From NCBI GenBank assembly GCA_902805475.1, contig CADCSX010000006.1, positions 2,108,001-2,172,000 of the forward strand: a stretch of 64,000 bases of DNA, given 5' to 3'. The notes under the pieces were generated by a model. The model was not told the origin of the DNA and did no database searches. It saw only the letters and a list, made by a program, of their open reading frames with translations. Source of the stretch: Entonaema liquescens (taxonomy: Eukaryota; Ascomycota; Sordariomycetes; Xylariales; Xylariaceae). The position numbers were made by a program, and so were the translations under genes. Positions 55,298 to 64,000 of the stretch are shown in pieces (positions within the stretch are counted from its first letter, which is position 1; every line of letters begins with the position of its first letter).

Positions 55298-58200
55298 ATG
55301 TCATCTGCCAAACGCCGCTGTCCGGAACCGGACCCTGAAGAGCAGATATGGGAACAACATAAGTCCACTTTCCTGCGTCTCTACCAGACAGAGCGGAGAA
55401 CACTTGAGGAAGTAAAGGAGATTATGGAAAGCGAAAACGGCTTTCCTGATAATTCGTACGTCAGTTTATATTATCTTCTGGTTGTAGTGCTTATAATACA
55501 AATAGCTTATCGACTTACGAAATCAAACTCCGTGACGTGCTTCACTTGCGCAAGAAACTCAAGAAGACTGATTGGGTTCCCATACACCATCATCGCCTCA
55601 AGAGAGGTGATAAGCCTACTGCCGTCTATCTCAATGGAACGGAAATTCCACAGCACAAAGTGTGGAAGGAGATTAGAAGGTCAGGAGCTCGATTAGTTGA
55701 CAATGGTAAGGGGTTTATCCTTGTTTAAGCCTTTAAGTTTTACTACCTACCTACCTACCTATATATCACGCTGTTTGAGGCTCATCATGTGCTAGGCTAT
55801 AACATCCCGCTTCCTAGAGACGTAGTTGTGAGAACGCCATCACCAGTGCAGCGCGAGGAACCTTATGGCCTCTCCCTACAGCTTCTGGCACCCCCGGTGA
55901 TGACGTCTGCGTCGTTGTCGCCAGGAGATATTATATACAGTCCACACAGTATGACCCGAACGTCTCAAAGTCACATGCATCTCCCAATGAACCACCAAAT
56001 TCGAGGTATTGAACCCATGGAACTGTTAGGATCTGCTCCAGGAACTATTGTCCAGGCCTTCCTGAGTATTCCATGGGTCAAACTTAGTAATTATATACGT
56101 CGTAAGTACCCGCCCAAGGCACTTCGTACTATGACCTCAGTACCCCAGTTAACATCAACGTTAGAGATAGTTACTACCCAGCACATCCCAGCTGAATACA
56201 GCAGGGTATTGGACCACTCATTAAACTTCGAGTGCCTACCATTAACTATAGACATCAGATGTCAGCTAGCGTCATCTGAGGCCTGGGAAGCTGCATTCCC
56301 ATTACCGAAGTTGCTCGAATCGAGCCATACAAGCCCGTCTTCGGCACTTACATTAGATATGAGCGCGTTTCATCTCCTAGCCAAAGTTCTCTATTTGATT
56401 TCTAATCATGGACTGAATCTATTAGATGCTAGATCAAGCAATAGCTCTCGTGATGTTGAACTTTTATTCAGCCGAGTCCCCGGAGCGGTGTTAAAAAGTC
56501 TCTTCTATGAAGATCTACCCACAATTAGGACTACGTGGGAAAGCCTAGCGGACTATGTTGGTAAACGAGGCTATAGAGATACGTTTGTCTTCTTGATGAG
56601 AATTGGTCTCACTCACCGGAACTGGATTGTGCCTAAGGGATCATCATATCTTTCTTTCGCTACATCGATGAACACTCCCGGTATTATCCGGGGTTTGCTG
56701 GAAGCTGGAATTCGTGCTGATGGTGAAATTGGGTTATATGAGCACCCTGCCATCATCGAAGCCGCCGCTACTGGTAACCTGGAATGTCTAGAGCTACTGA
56801 TAACAGCATGTGATGTGAATTGTGTGGTCCAGCAGACTAACTGGGGTCTTGAGTATAAACTATCTACTTTCTCCATATTCATCTCTGATTTGGTTCATGG
56901 GGAAATTTTATCCGGGACACGGGACCATGCATATCCGTCAGGCTCCTTCAGCAGCAGATGTATAAATCCCGATATGGTTCTAGTTGAATTCAGTCTCCAC
57001 AACGAGCCACAAAGCAAAGCATTGGATATAGTCCTGCAAAACGGTGCGAACGTTGACGCATTATGGGAATATGATGAAATGAGCACCGAGAAGCGGACAC
57101 GGACGATTCTTGAACAAAGTTACTACATGAACGCGGAACTTTTCCAGAGGTTGGCCCCGTACAGCACTCAAAAAACTCGGCTTTTTTTCCTTCCTGATAT
57201 TTGCCTGTTCGCAAAGCAGGGATGTGAATCTCTCAGGAAGTACTGGGCATCGCAGTCGGGGCGACTTGGCTCTAGTGGAACTGCATTCCTCGAGTGGGTT
57301 TTCGCTGAGCAATTCTTACACCCAAAGTATGTGGATATAGAGATTGTTCGAAGCCTTCTGGAGTTTGGGATTTGTCCACATTTTACTTCGCTACAACTCG
57401 ATGGTAGCTATATCCTCTGGCGTATAGTGACGGAGGCACGCACACGCGGCTACAACGAACACTTTGTACCAACTATTACGGCAGTACTTCAGTCAGGGGG
57501 CGTTATAAATTCCGCTGCTCTGGAAGCTGGAGTTGAGCAAGAAGGCATCGGTATCTTAAAACTTCTCAAACAGCTGGGCGCTAATGTAGGACAATACGGC
57601 GCGCTTGCACTGTCCACAGCAGCTCGTCTCGACAATTACGAAGCGGTAGTGTGGTTACTTGAAGCCGATGTAGACGTTAATGGAACGACCCGTTTGTCAA
57701 AGTCTGATGATGACTTTGAACCATGGAGCGTAATTGCATTGGCAAGTACGTTAAGGCCCCCGTATTGGTTTAGGGTTCGGCGGTACTCTGAGGAGTGCCT
57801 TTTTCCCATTAAAATGCAGGACACTAAGCCAGCAAGTCTTAAAATGCTTGATTACTTAGTCGATCATGGTGCGCAGTTGAAAATTAGTCCTCACGATTCA
57901 AACGCTGCCAAGTTCCTACACTATCTTCTCATCGATGGCCAAGACTGGGATTGGATCGGCACGCATTTGCTTGATCTAATGGATTTTTTCGTATCAAAAC
58001 TAGATCATGACGATTTATCTAGCCCCGAAGTGTGCCTAGTGAGTGACTGTATCGGCATATCCAGCAAGGAGAGATGGTTAAGGATGTCATTGTTCAAATT
58101 GCTTCGTGCGCGTGGTGCTCCAATGCCGACCGGAGCTATACTTCCATATCTAATACGCAAAGAAGTCGCACCCAGTTTGATCGAAGAGCTTTTAAGGCAC

Positions 58201-58914
58201 TGTACAGATGTCGATAAAAGATATTATGAAGGGGGCAACATGGACTATTGTTTGAACCCTCTTCAAGCCGCAGCCTACCGAGGTAATGAGGATCTGTTCG
58301 ATAAGTTAGTCGCTATGGGAGCTAACATTAATATGCCCGCATTCGAGGTTCGTGGAATGACGGCACTTCAGGCCGCCGCCTCCCAAGGGCATCTAGCTTT
58401 GGTTGAGAAACTAGTGCGTATGGGTGCTGACATTAATGCGCCTAAGAGTGAGGAAGGAGGAGCGACGGCGCTCCAAGCTGCTTGCAGATTCGATGCAAAA
58501 TCGACGACAGAAAGGACAAATATGATCAAAATAATACAGCTCTTAATAACGGAAGGAGTGGATGTGAATGACCCCCCTTCCTTAGATATTGCTGCCGAGC
58601 GAGGGGACATAAGGATAGCACTCCTCTTAGTCCAAAAGGCCGCAAATGTGAACAAATGTTCGTCGCCATTCACTGGAGAAATTTTGTCTGTTCTAGATGA
58701 TGCAGCTTGTTCTGGGAGGCTTGATATGGTCCAGTTTTTAATGAGTCTTGGGGCTCTCAGTTATGATCGAGGGGAAACAGGATATGACGGAGCAATTAAA
58801 ACCGCAGAAGGGAAGGGTTATTTTGATATTGCTGACTTGATACGACAGTATTATGCAGAAGATGTCAAAATAGTAGGAACCAACTTGGCACAGTCATTTC
58901 TCCTGGAAGAATAG
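55298..58914 (+). CDS. Clr5-domain ankyrin-repeat protein (1158 aa)
   Basis: Three exons 55298-55455, 55506-55705 and 55796-58914 join in frame to 1158 residues. The apparent separate frames at 55298 and 55789 are one gene: the exon-2 donor after DNG and the exon-3 acceptor GCTAG restore a Gly codon. Seen: an N-terminal Clr5 domain (EQIWEQHKSTFLRLYQTERRTLEEVKEIM), then YEIKLRDVLHLRKKLKKTDW; a long middle with no clear domain; and C-terminal ankyrin repeats (NPLQAAAYRGNEDLFDKLVAMGANIN, TALQAAASQGHLALVEKLVRMGADIN, then at least three more to about residue 1140). Clr5 N-termini plus ankyrins are a large, expanding Pezizomycotina family near allorecognition genes. A cytosolic or nuclear sensor role is inference. 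A CTACC tandem lies in the second intron. Confidence 0.86.
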
Positions 58915-59483
58915 TTAGGACTAAGTTGCCCAGAGGCATTAGGAATGCTTGAAAAGTTAGGTAGGTGAGTTGGAGTTAATATTTCAGGATATTTCGTTTT
59001 TGAATCGCCTCGGTTGATTTGGAGATTTGTCACATATAATAAACCCCTTATTCCCGAAAGAACAGAACACTCTTATTAAAGTCATTGAAACTATGGGTAT
59101 ACAGAACTTCTCTGGAATATATCTTATTTCTTGACTATTCTTGTTGATTTATAATTGTCACGTCGTTATGCTTCAGCTAAGGCATATTCTTAGGTTAAAT
59201 TTCGTAAGGTCTACGATGACAATATAATAGCCAATAAGGATGGGCCAATAATCCCCGCCATCATGGAAGTGCATGTGGCGAAGCCATCTATAGGTATGAG
59301 TACATAGCCTCACATTTATTTACGCGGATGATGTTACACGATATATAATCTCTGTATTCTTTACATACGCATTTATATGTGCTGAAATCCAAGACTGCCT
59401 CCTAATTCAAAGAGGTCTAATTTGGGATTAGGTACCACCTACATACTAGTACTCGAGTCGATCGACTGGGGTTAGACACCATC
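58915..59483. other. Intergenic region
   Basis: About 570 bases between two plus-strand accessory genes. No feature seen beyond presumed terminator and promoter DNA. Confidence 0.55.
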
Positions 59484-61340
59484 ATGTGGCTTATCAATAC
59501 AACTACAATGCGACTCGAAAACTTTGGGGGTTATGAGCCTCCTTTTGCTATACTATCCCATACTTGGGGTGAAGATGAGGTCACATTTCAAATGTATTCG
59601 GGGGCAGAAGCCGAGTCTAGGAAAGGGTATCGAAAGATCGAGTTCTTGTGTCATCAGGCAAAGAAAGACGGGCTGCAGTATGCTTGGATAGATACTGTTT
59701 GCATGGACAAGACCAGCAGCGCAGAACTCACTGAATCCATCAACTCCATGTATCGATGGTATAAAAACAGCGTAGTCTGCTATGTTTACATGGAAGACGT
59801 ACCCTGGGAATGTCCGCCTCTGACCGGAAAAGCTGACCTGGAAAGCGATCCAGACTTACAACCATGGATCGGTGCTTTTAAGAACGCAAGATGGTTTTCA
59901 CGGGGTTGGACGCTTCAAGAACTAATAGCGCCACGAGAGCTTCGATTCTTTGGGCAGGGTTGGAATTTTCTAGGGACTAGAGAGGGCGCCTTGCTCAAGC
60001 TGATCTGCCAGATCACGAACATAGATGCTACTGTACTAAAGGGGCTGCGAAGTCCTTCGGCCCTCAGTGTAGCGACTCGAATGTCATGGGCGGCGAACCG
60101 CCAGACCACCAGGCTTGAAGACGAAGCTTACTGTTTACTTGGGATATTCGAGGTCAATATGCCAATGCTCTACGGGGAAGGCCGAAACGCATTCCGACGC
60201 TTACAAGAGGAAATTATTAAGACCCACTGGGACCACTCGATATTTGCTTGGGATCTTGAAAAGGCAGATTCGCTGTTGGCACCATCCGTAGCTGCTTTCG
60301 CGAAGAGCGGTAATATCACTAGCTCAGTAGGCGAAAATGTACCGGACGCATACGAACTCACTAATAGGGGGCTACGTATATCCCTACCTATTATCGAGAC
60401 CCATAGAGAAGGGGCACTAGGGGTGTTAAGCTGTCAAGCTCAGGGTGCTTTGGTAGCGCTTAGATTGACGGCAACCTCGCAGTCCTCTATAGGGGAAGAC
60501 GTATTCTACGTGAGCAAGGAAGCGAGAGTGCCGCCCTACCGTGTCCGATTCGTGGATGCCGGGGATGTCTTAACAGCGCAGACGCGAAGCATAATGGTGC
60601 TGTTTACCTCAGGTAATTATCAAGGTCCTACGGGGCCCTCAAACCGTCTCTGGGTTCGTTATTATAACCATGCCCACGTACACAGCCTTAAACAAACAAG
60701 CGTAATACCCGAAGAGCGATGGAAACGACATAATAATGGCATGTCACAGCCTAGAGGCTCAGCTACAGCAGTATATGAATATATTCCACGGCAAGGCTTA
60801 AACACTGGGGCTGTTTCGGTAACAGATGCTCTATGTGGTAAACGGATCGTTGCCGTGTTTGCCTTTAATCCACGAAACTTTCTGTTAACACCCCTGATCG
60901 AAGTTCACGAGGATATTCCCGACAAAGAGAGCATACTTGCATGCGAGCGCGCCGAGCAGCTTTTCGCAGCTCGTCTACAGGACCGCATTTGGTCTAGTGA
61001 CAGGTTCATGCCAGCAGCTAAAACGGTCAAACTTGATCGGGATCGGCGGGTTGACTTTGCGTTACGGAAGGAGAGCGTGTTAAACGATATGGACTTAGTA
61101 CTCATGATAACTTTGCGATACAGTCTTCTCGGTAGACTGAAATTCCTACTGCTCAGCATACACTTGTATTATATACTGCCAGCCCTCTCTAGATGGACTT
61201 GGGTATTAGCGATGTGGAATGTGTGTTTTGCACTTTTGGGAAAGCTAGGCCTGTGTCCACTAGATTGGAGTTATTGGACTACACCTGACTCGAATCTTTT
61301 GGTCCGCCCCACGGATTACTTAACTCTTGAGGAACACTAA
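59484..61340 (+). CDS. HET-domain protein (heterokaryon incompatibility-like, 618 aa)
   Basis: A single exon of 618 residues. HET domains (about residues 20-145) occur in fungal allorecognition proteins that can trigger incompatibility cell death. Seen: AILSHTWGEDEVTFQM, KIEFLCHQAKKDGLQYAWIDTVCMDK, SINSMYRWYKNSVVCYVYMEDV, ARWFSRGWTLQELIAPRELRFF, then MSWAANRQTTRLEDEAYCLLGIFEVNMPMLYGEG, all in the order of HET-E/HET-D type domains. The rest has no NACHT or WD repeats; the C-terminus has two hydrophobic stretches (LLLSIHLYYILPALSRW, LAMWNVCFALLGKL) that could be membrane segments. Probably one of many HET paralogues. Next to a Clr5-ankyrin gene, it suggests a defence/recognition neighbourhood. 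Confidence 0.9.
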   Translation: MWLINTTTMRLENFGGYEPPFAILSHTWGEDEVTFQMYSGAEAESRKGYRKIEFLCHQAKKDGLQYAWIDTVCMDKTSSAELTESINSMYRWYKNSVVCYVYMEDVPWECPPLTGKADLESDPDLQPWIGAFKNARWFSRGWTLQELIAPRELRFFGQGWNFLGTREGALLKLICQITNIDATVLKGLRSPSALSVATRMSWAANRQTTRLEDEAYCLLGIFEVNMPMLYGEGRNAFRRLQEEIIKTHWDHSIFAWDLEKADSLLAPSVAAFAKSGNITSSVGENVPDAYELTNRGLRISLPIIETHREGALGVLSCQAQGALVALRLTATSQSSIGEDVFYVSKEARVPPYRVRFVDAGDVLTAQTRSIMVLFTSGNYQGPTGPSNRLWVRYYNHAHVHSLKQTSVIPEERWKRHNNGMSQPRGSATAVYEYIPRQGLNTGAVSVTDALCGKRIVAVFAFNPRNFLLTPLIEVHEDIPDKESILACERAEQLFAARLQDRIWSSDRFMPAAKTVKLDRDRRVDFALRKESVLNDMDLVLMITLRYSLLGRLKFLLLSIHLYYILPALSRWTWVLAMWNVCFALLGKLGLCPLDWSYWTTPDSNLLVRPTDYLTLEEH

Positions 61341-62304
61341 GGGGCATGTCGAACTTAGCTGGAGGCTTCCCATTATGGCCTAAGGCCGTTGGAGACCACC
61401 ATGAATCTCAAACGACCATGACTACCTACCTAACTACTCCTAGACACCCAGGTACAATACGTTGGCCCATTCAACTTGACATATTCAACAGTATCCAACA
61501 AGCCCATCTTTAGTGCTTCTATGAGACTGGAGACATCTAGCACGTATATACTCTAGGATCTCTCTCGCCTTGTCTGCCCACGTATGTTGCGTGCCCACGT
61601 GAACACACCCATTGGCTCCCAGGACGAACTCCCGTGTATCCCCCTGATCGTGTCGACGCTTAAGCTTTTGCCTCTGCCGTCGGGACTAGTCCATGGGCAT
61701 GAAGGATTCTGCTAAACTCTTGAGCTAGGTCCGACTGCGATACCTCCTGGCTACTCACAAGATGATAACCCTGCAGGGCGGGGTTAACAAGAGTGAAATA
61801 TTAACATATTGGGTTAGCCCAAAGCTTAGCACCGATCTGATGAGATCTAATGCGGGGGGGGGGGCATTCGGGACGGTCCGAAAGTACGGGGCACTCGGGT
61901 CACTGGTTTGCGGGCGGCAACTTTGCGTTGTGTAGATATTATCCTAAGACGTTGGCGCTTCAGATAAAGACAATTGAGGAGGGTATCACGGATTATAAAA
62001 GTTTGTAGAAGTGTAAGCTGATATCATTTGCAACAACGGCCCCTCGTATCAAAATCCAAGGACCATGCAGGCGTATATCCCCGCCTGTGTCAATACAAGC
62101 ACGAAGGAAGTCTTCAGGCTTGCTTTGAAGGGCTATCTTGGATGAAACGGTAAGACTTTTGCTATAAACAGAGACAACTTTTTTCAACTATCTCTTCCTA
62201 GGCTTTAACAAGCGTAAAGCGGTGTCCTCGGCGATCTATCAGATCCTGGTGTGTACCTACCTTCTTCGACATCAACCCTAGCATTCGAATCAACAAATAT
62301 ATAG
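61341..62304. other. Intergenic region with G11 run
   Basis: About 960 bases without a gene. It contains an 11-G run at 61854-61864 and a minus-strand ORF (61993-62187) I cannot place. Together with the ABC relic to the right it may be the remains of a lost locus. Confidence 0.5.
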
Positions 62305-62510
62305 GGTTATCAGATAGTTAGCGGATGGTAGGCAATAATAATGACCGCCCTGTCTGCAGTCGCGTTATTAAGTGCTGCTTGGATAGATATATCCGTCTCG
62401 GCGTCTGAGGCTGATGTGGCTTCGTCTACAATGAGAATCCCTTGCCTCTAGCCACCTAACAAGTTTAGTTCCCAGGTCCTACCGTGGTTTGATCTTCGTA
62501 CAGCAAAGTC
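62305..62510 (-). pseudogene. ABC-transporter nucleotide-binding domain relic
   Basis: On the minus strand a short frame reads GILIVDEATSASDAETD then IQAALNNATADRAVIIIAYH. This is the Walker B/D-loop and switch region of an ABC ATPase (usual form LLLDEATSALD...IIAHR). Just before it the signature LSGGQ is damaged: LGG is followed by TAG where CAG (Gln) is expected. The frame closes soon on both sides, and the switch His-Arg is Tyr-His. So this is a fragment of a dead transporter. One C-to-T change explains the stop and would fit repeat-induced point mutation, but that is inference. Confidence 0.75.
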
Positions 62511-62927
62511 GTGATGAATAAGCGAGTGTATGCCTCCACGTAGTTTTATAGGAGGGCCGCTGTAGGAATTGTTGACTAACGAGAATCAAAGTGATACACT
62601 AAGCTCTAGTGAAGCTATCGAGCGTGCTAGCTAGGTACTACTAAAGGAGAGGAACCCCGTTGTTCAGCAGAGAATTATAATGGCATAGATAGGTTTTATT
62701 ACTATGGCTTTTTCTTTGCGTTTCTGCTTCGTTTAATAGAGGGAAGGAGAAAAAAAAGACCGGTAATTGAATTATTAGCTGCCCCCTATTTCCTCGTAGC
62801 ACACAACTTAACAATACTCATTAGTACTACTACGTAGTACTGCAGGCAAATTTAACCGACTTACGCCAATTAACTGTCCGTTATAGACACAATATGCTTT
62901 TATTTAATTAGGTAAACGTCGTACGAA
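62511..62927. other. Intergenic stretch
   Basis: About 420 bases between the ABC relic and the ACR3 stop; nothing recognised. Confidence 0.5.
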
Positions 62928-64000
62928 TCAGTCTTTCCAAGCCCATCTACCCCCTATGGCTTTAACGACGTACACTAGCCCAAGTAGTACCGGTACTTCA
63001 ATAAGCGGTCCAACGGTAGATGCTAGGGCTTGGTCGCTATTTGGACCATAAGTTGCAATCGCCACAGCGATAGCAAGCTCGAAATTATTGCTTGCAGCAG
63101 TAAAGCTCTGCGTGGCACCAAGAGCGTACCCAAATCCGCACCGATACGTAAGCCAGAGCGTCAAAAAGAAGATGACGATGAAGTAAACGATGAGAGGAAC
63201 AGCGACCCGCAAAACTGATACGATCTGGTGAACGACTTGTTGACCCTGGTAGGCAAATAGGACTAGGATCGTATACAGCAAGCCAACTAAAGACCATGGC
63301 GCGACGAATCTTAAGAAGACGCGGTCGTACCACTGCGGACCAGCCAAAGCGCGCAGTCCAAAACGTGAGAGTATCGCCGCGCCAAGTGGGATGCCGAGAA
63401 ATGTCCCTACGCTTGTTGCCACGACCTCATAAGAAATGTCGAGAGGGCCGGATTCGCGGCTGATTACACGAATGAAGAAAACGGCCAATGGAGCGAATAG
63501 TACCATCTGGAGGATAGAATTAATTGCTACGAGGATGGCACAATAATCGCCATCACCACCAGCCAACCCCGTCCATATCAGTACCTTTTACACCGGTTAG
63601 CGTATTGGCATTACTGAAATATCGTTTTCTATGAGACATCCTTACCATTGCGATACATCTACCTAGGCCAACTAGAATCAGTCCCGTGCGAAGCTCGGGT
63701 TTATCTGGTAGACACGCCCATGAAAGTGCTAGCTAGAGATAGACCTATATCAGCCAATGTCATATAAAAACATAGAGATTGTACTTGTTACGAACCATTA
63801 AGAACGGAGAAACAATCCAATTCATAAATACGCTAAACGCAATCTGTTTCCAGACGCCGCGGTGCGAGAATATCTCGTGTAATGTTTCGTATCGAACCTT
63901 GCATAGTATGGGGTACATCATGACGAGTAGCCCAACAGCTGTGGGTGTTGTTAGTCGATTCACATTTACCAAAAGCATGTAGAATAAACCATCGTTATAG
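62928..64000 (-). CDS. ACR3: Arsenite transporter ACR3 (5' end beyond the window)
   Basis: Exons 63584-62928, 63732-63646 and one entering at about 63938 and ending at 63796; the rest lies past 64000. ACR3 exports arsenite across the plasma membrane using the proton gradient. Seen: VGLLVMMYPILCKVRYETL, SVFMNWIVSPFLM (with the conserved NW), LALSWACLPDKPELRTGLILVGLGRCIAMVLIW with the essential Cys, GGDGDYCAILVAINSILQMVLFAPLAVFF, GYALGATQSFTAASNNFELAIAVA and a C-terminal VKAIGGRW. The first intron uses a GTTCGT donor that is unusual but keeps the frame (LM|LALSW). Just past 63938 the sequence could be an intron end (CTAAC then CACAG). The right end is incomplete by cut-off, not broken. Confidence 0.9.

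Noticed and set aside
55789..58914. Ankyrin ORF as a separate gene with a GTG start
   Set aside because: It joins in frame to the upstream Clr5 exons through a good donor and acceptor, giving one gene.

Overview
The window is nuclear DNA from a filamentous ascomycete. Most genes carry short introns (about 45-110 nt) with GTAAGT- or GTGAGT-like donors. Gene families are typical of Pezizomycotina, most likely Sordariomycetes: MAD1, Listerin, a Syp1-type muniscin, a TOS4/PLM2-like FHA protein, DUF3176, Sulfotransfer_4, Clr5-ankyrin and HET. I cannot fix the genus. No CRISPR array, rRNA gene or intact tRNA gene was seen.

Layout: V-ATPase subunit f (50-493, +); an AT-rich gene-free stretch; an SDR (3527-4547, +); TAM41 (5251-6891, -); a perfect 48-bp inverted repeat (7272-7551); MAD1 (8123-10452, +); a Syp1-like muniscin (11088-13931, -); a short ORF and a Csk1-like kinase (14805-16160, +); a sulfotransferase-like gene (16472-17575, -); a second SDR (19492-20605, -); a tRNA-like element (21606-21759, -); an orphan tandem-repeat protein (22091-23407, +); DUF3176 (23563-25711, -); Listerin/LTN1 (26877-31961, -); a mitochondrial YxDLxxY-repeat protein (33148-35971, +); a 78-aa protein (36957-37417, -); an FHA protein (38492-40077, -); a palindromic 69-bp direct repeat pair (41629-42021); a degenerate RhoGAP-like gene (42394-44487, -); a 3.8-kb gene-poor region; an L1-domain ribosome-biogenesis protein (48332-49526, +); palmitoyl-protein thioesterase (49740-50729, -); and the CTDK-I cyclin CTK2 (52158-53580, +). 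From 54 kb the content is accessory: Clr5-ankyrin (55298-58914, +), HET (59484-61340, +), an ABC-transporter relic (about 62305-62510, -) and an ACR3 arsenite transporter running off the right edge (-).

The housekeeping genes do not form an obvious pathway. Several shared themes are visible: kinetochore and cell-cycle control (MAD1, the TOS4-like protein, the Csk1-like kinase, CTK2), ribosome quality control and biogenesis (LTN1, the L1-domain protein), and mitochondrial or vacuolar membrane biology (TAM41, V-ATPase f, PPT). The right end, with NLR-like or allorecognition families and a transporter relic, looks like a variable region.

The strongest global anomaly is a set of single-base reading-frame breaks. 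Seven well-supported cases lie in four otherwise intact genes, with four more possible cases nearby. Every case is repaired by adding one base, and most lie in a homopolymer. This points to base-calling deletions in the assembly rather than gene death. The gene models here therefore span those breaks.
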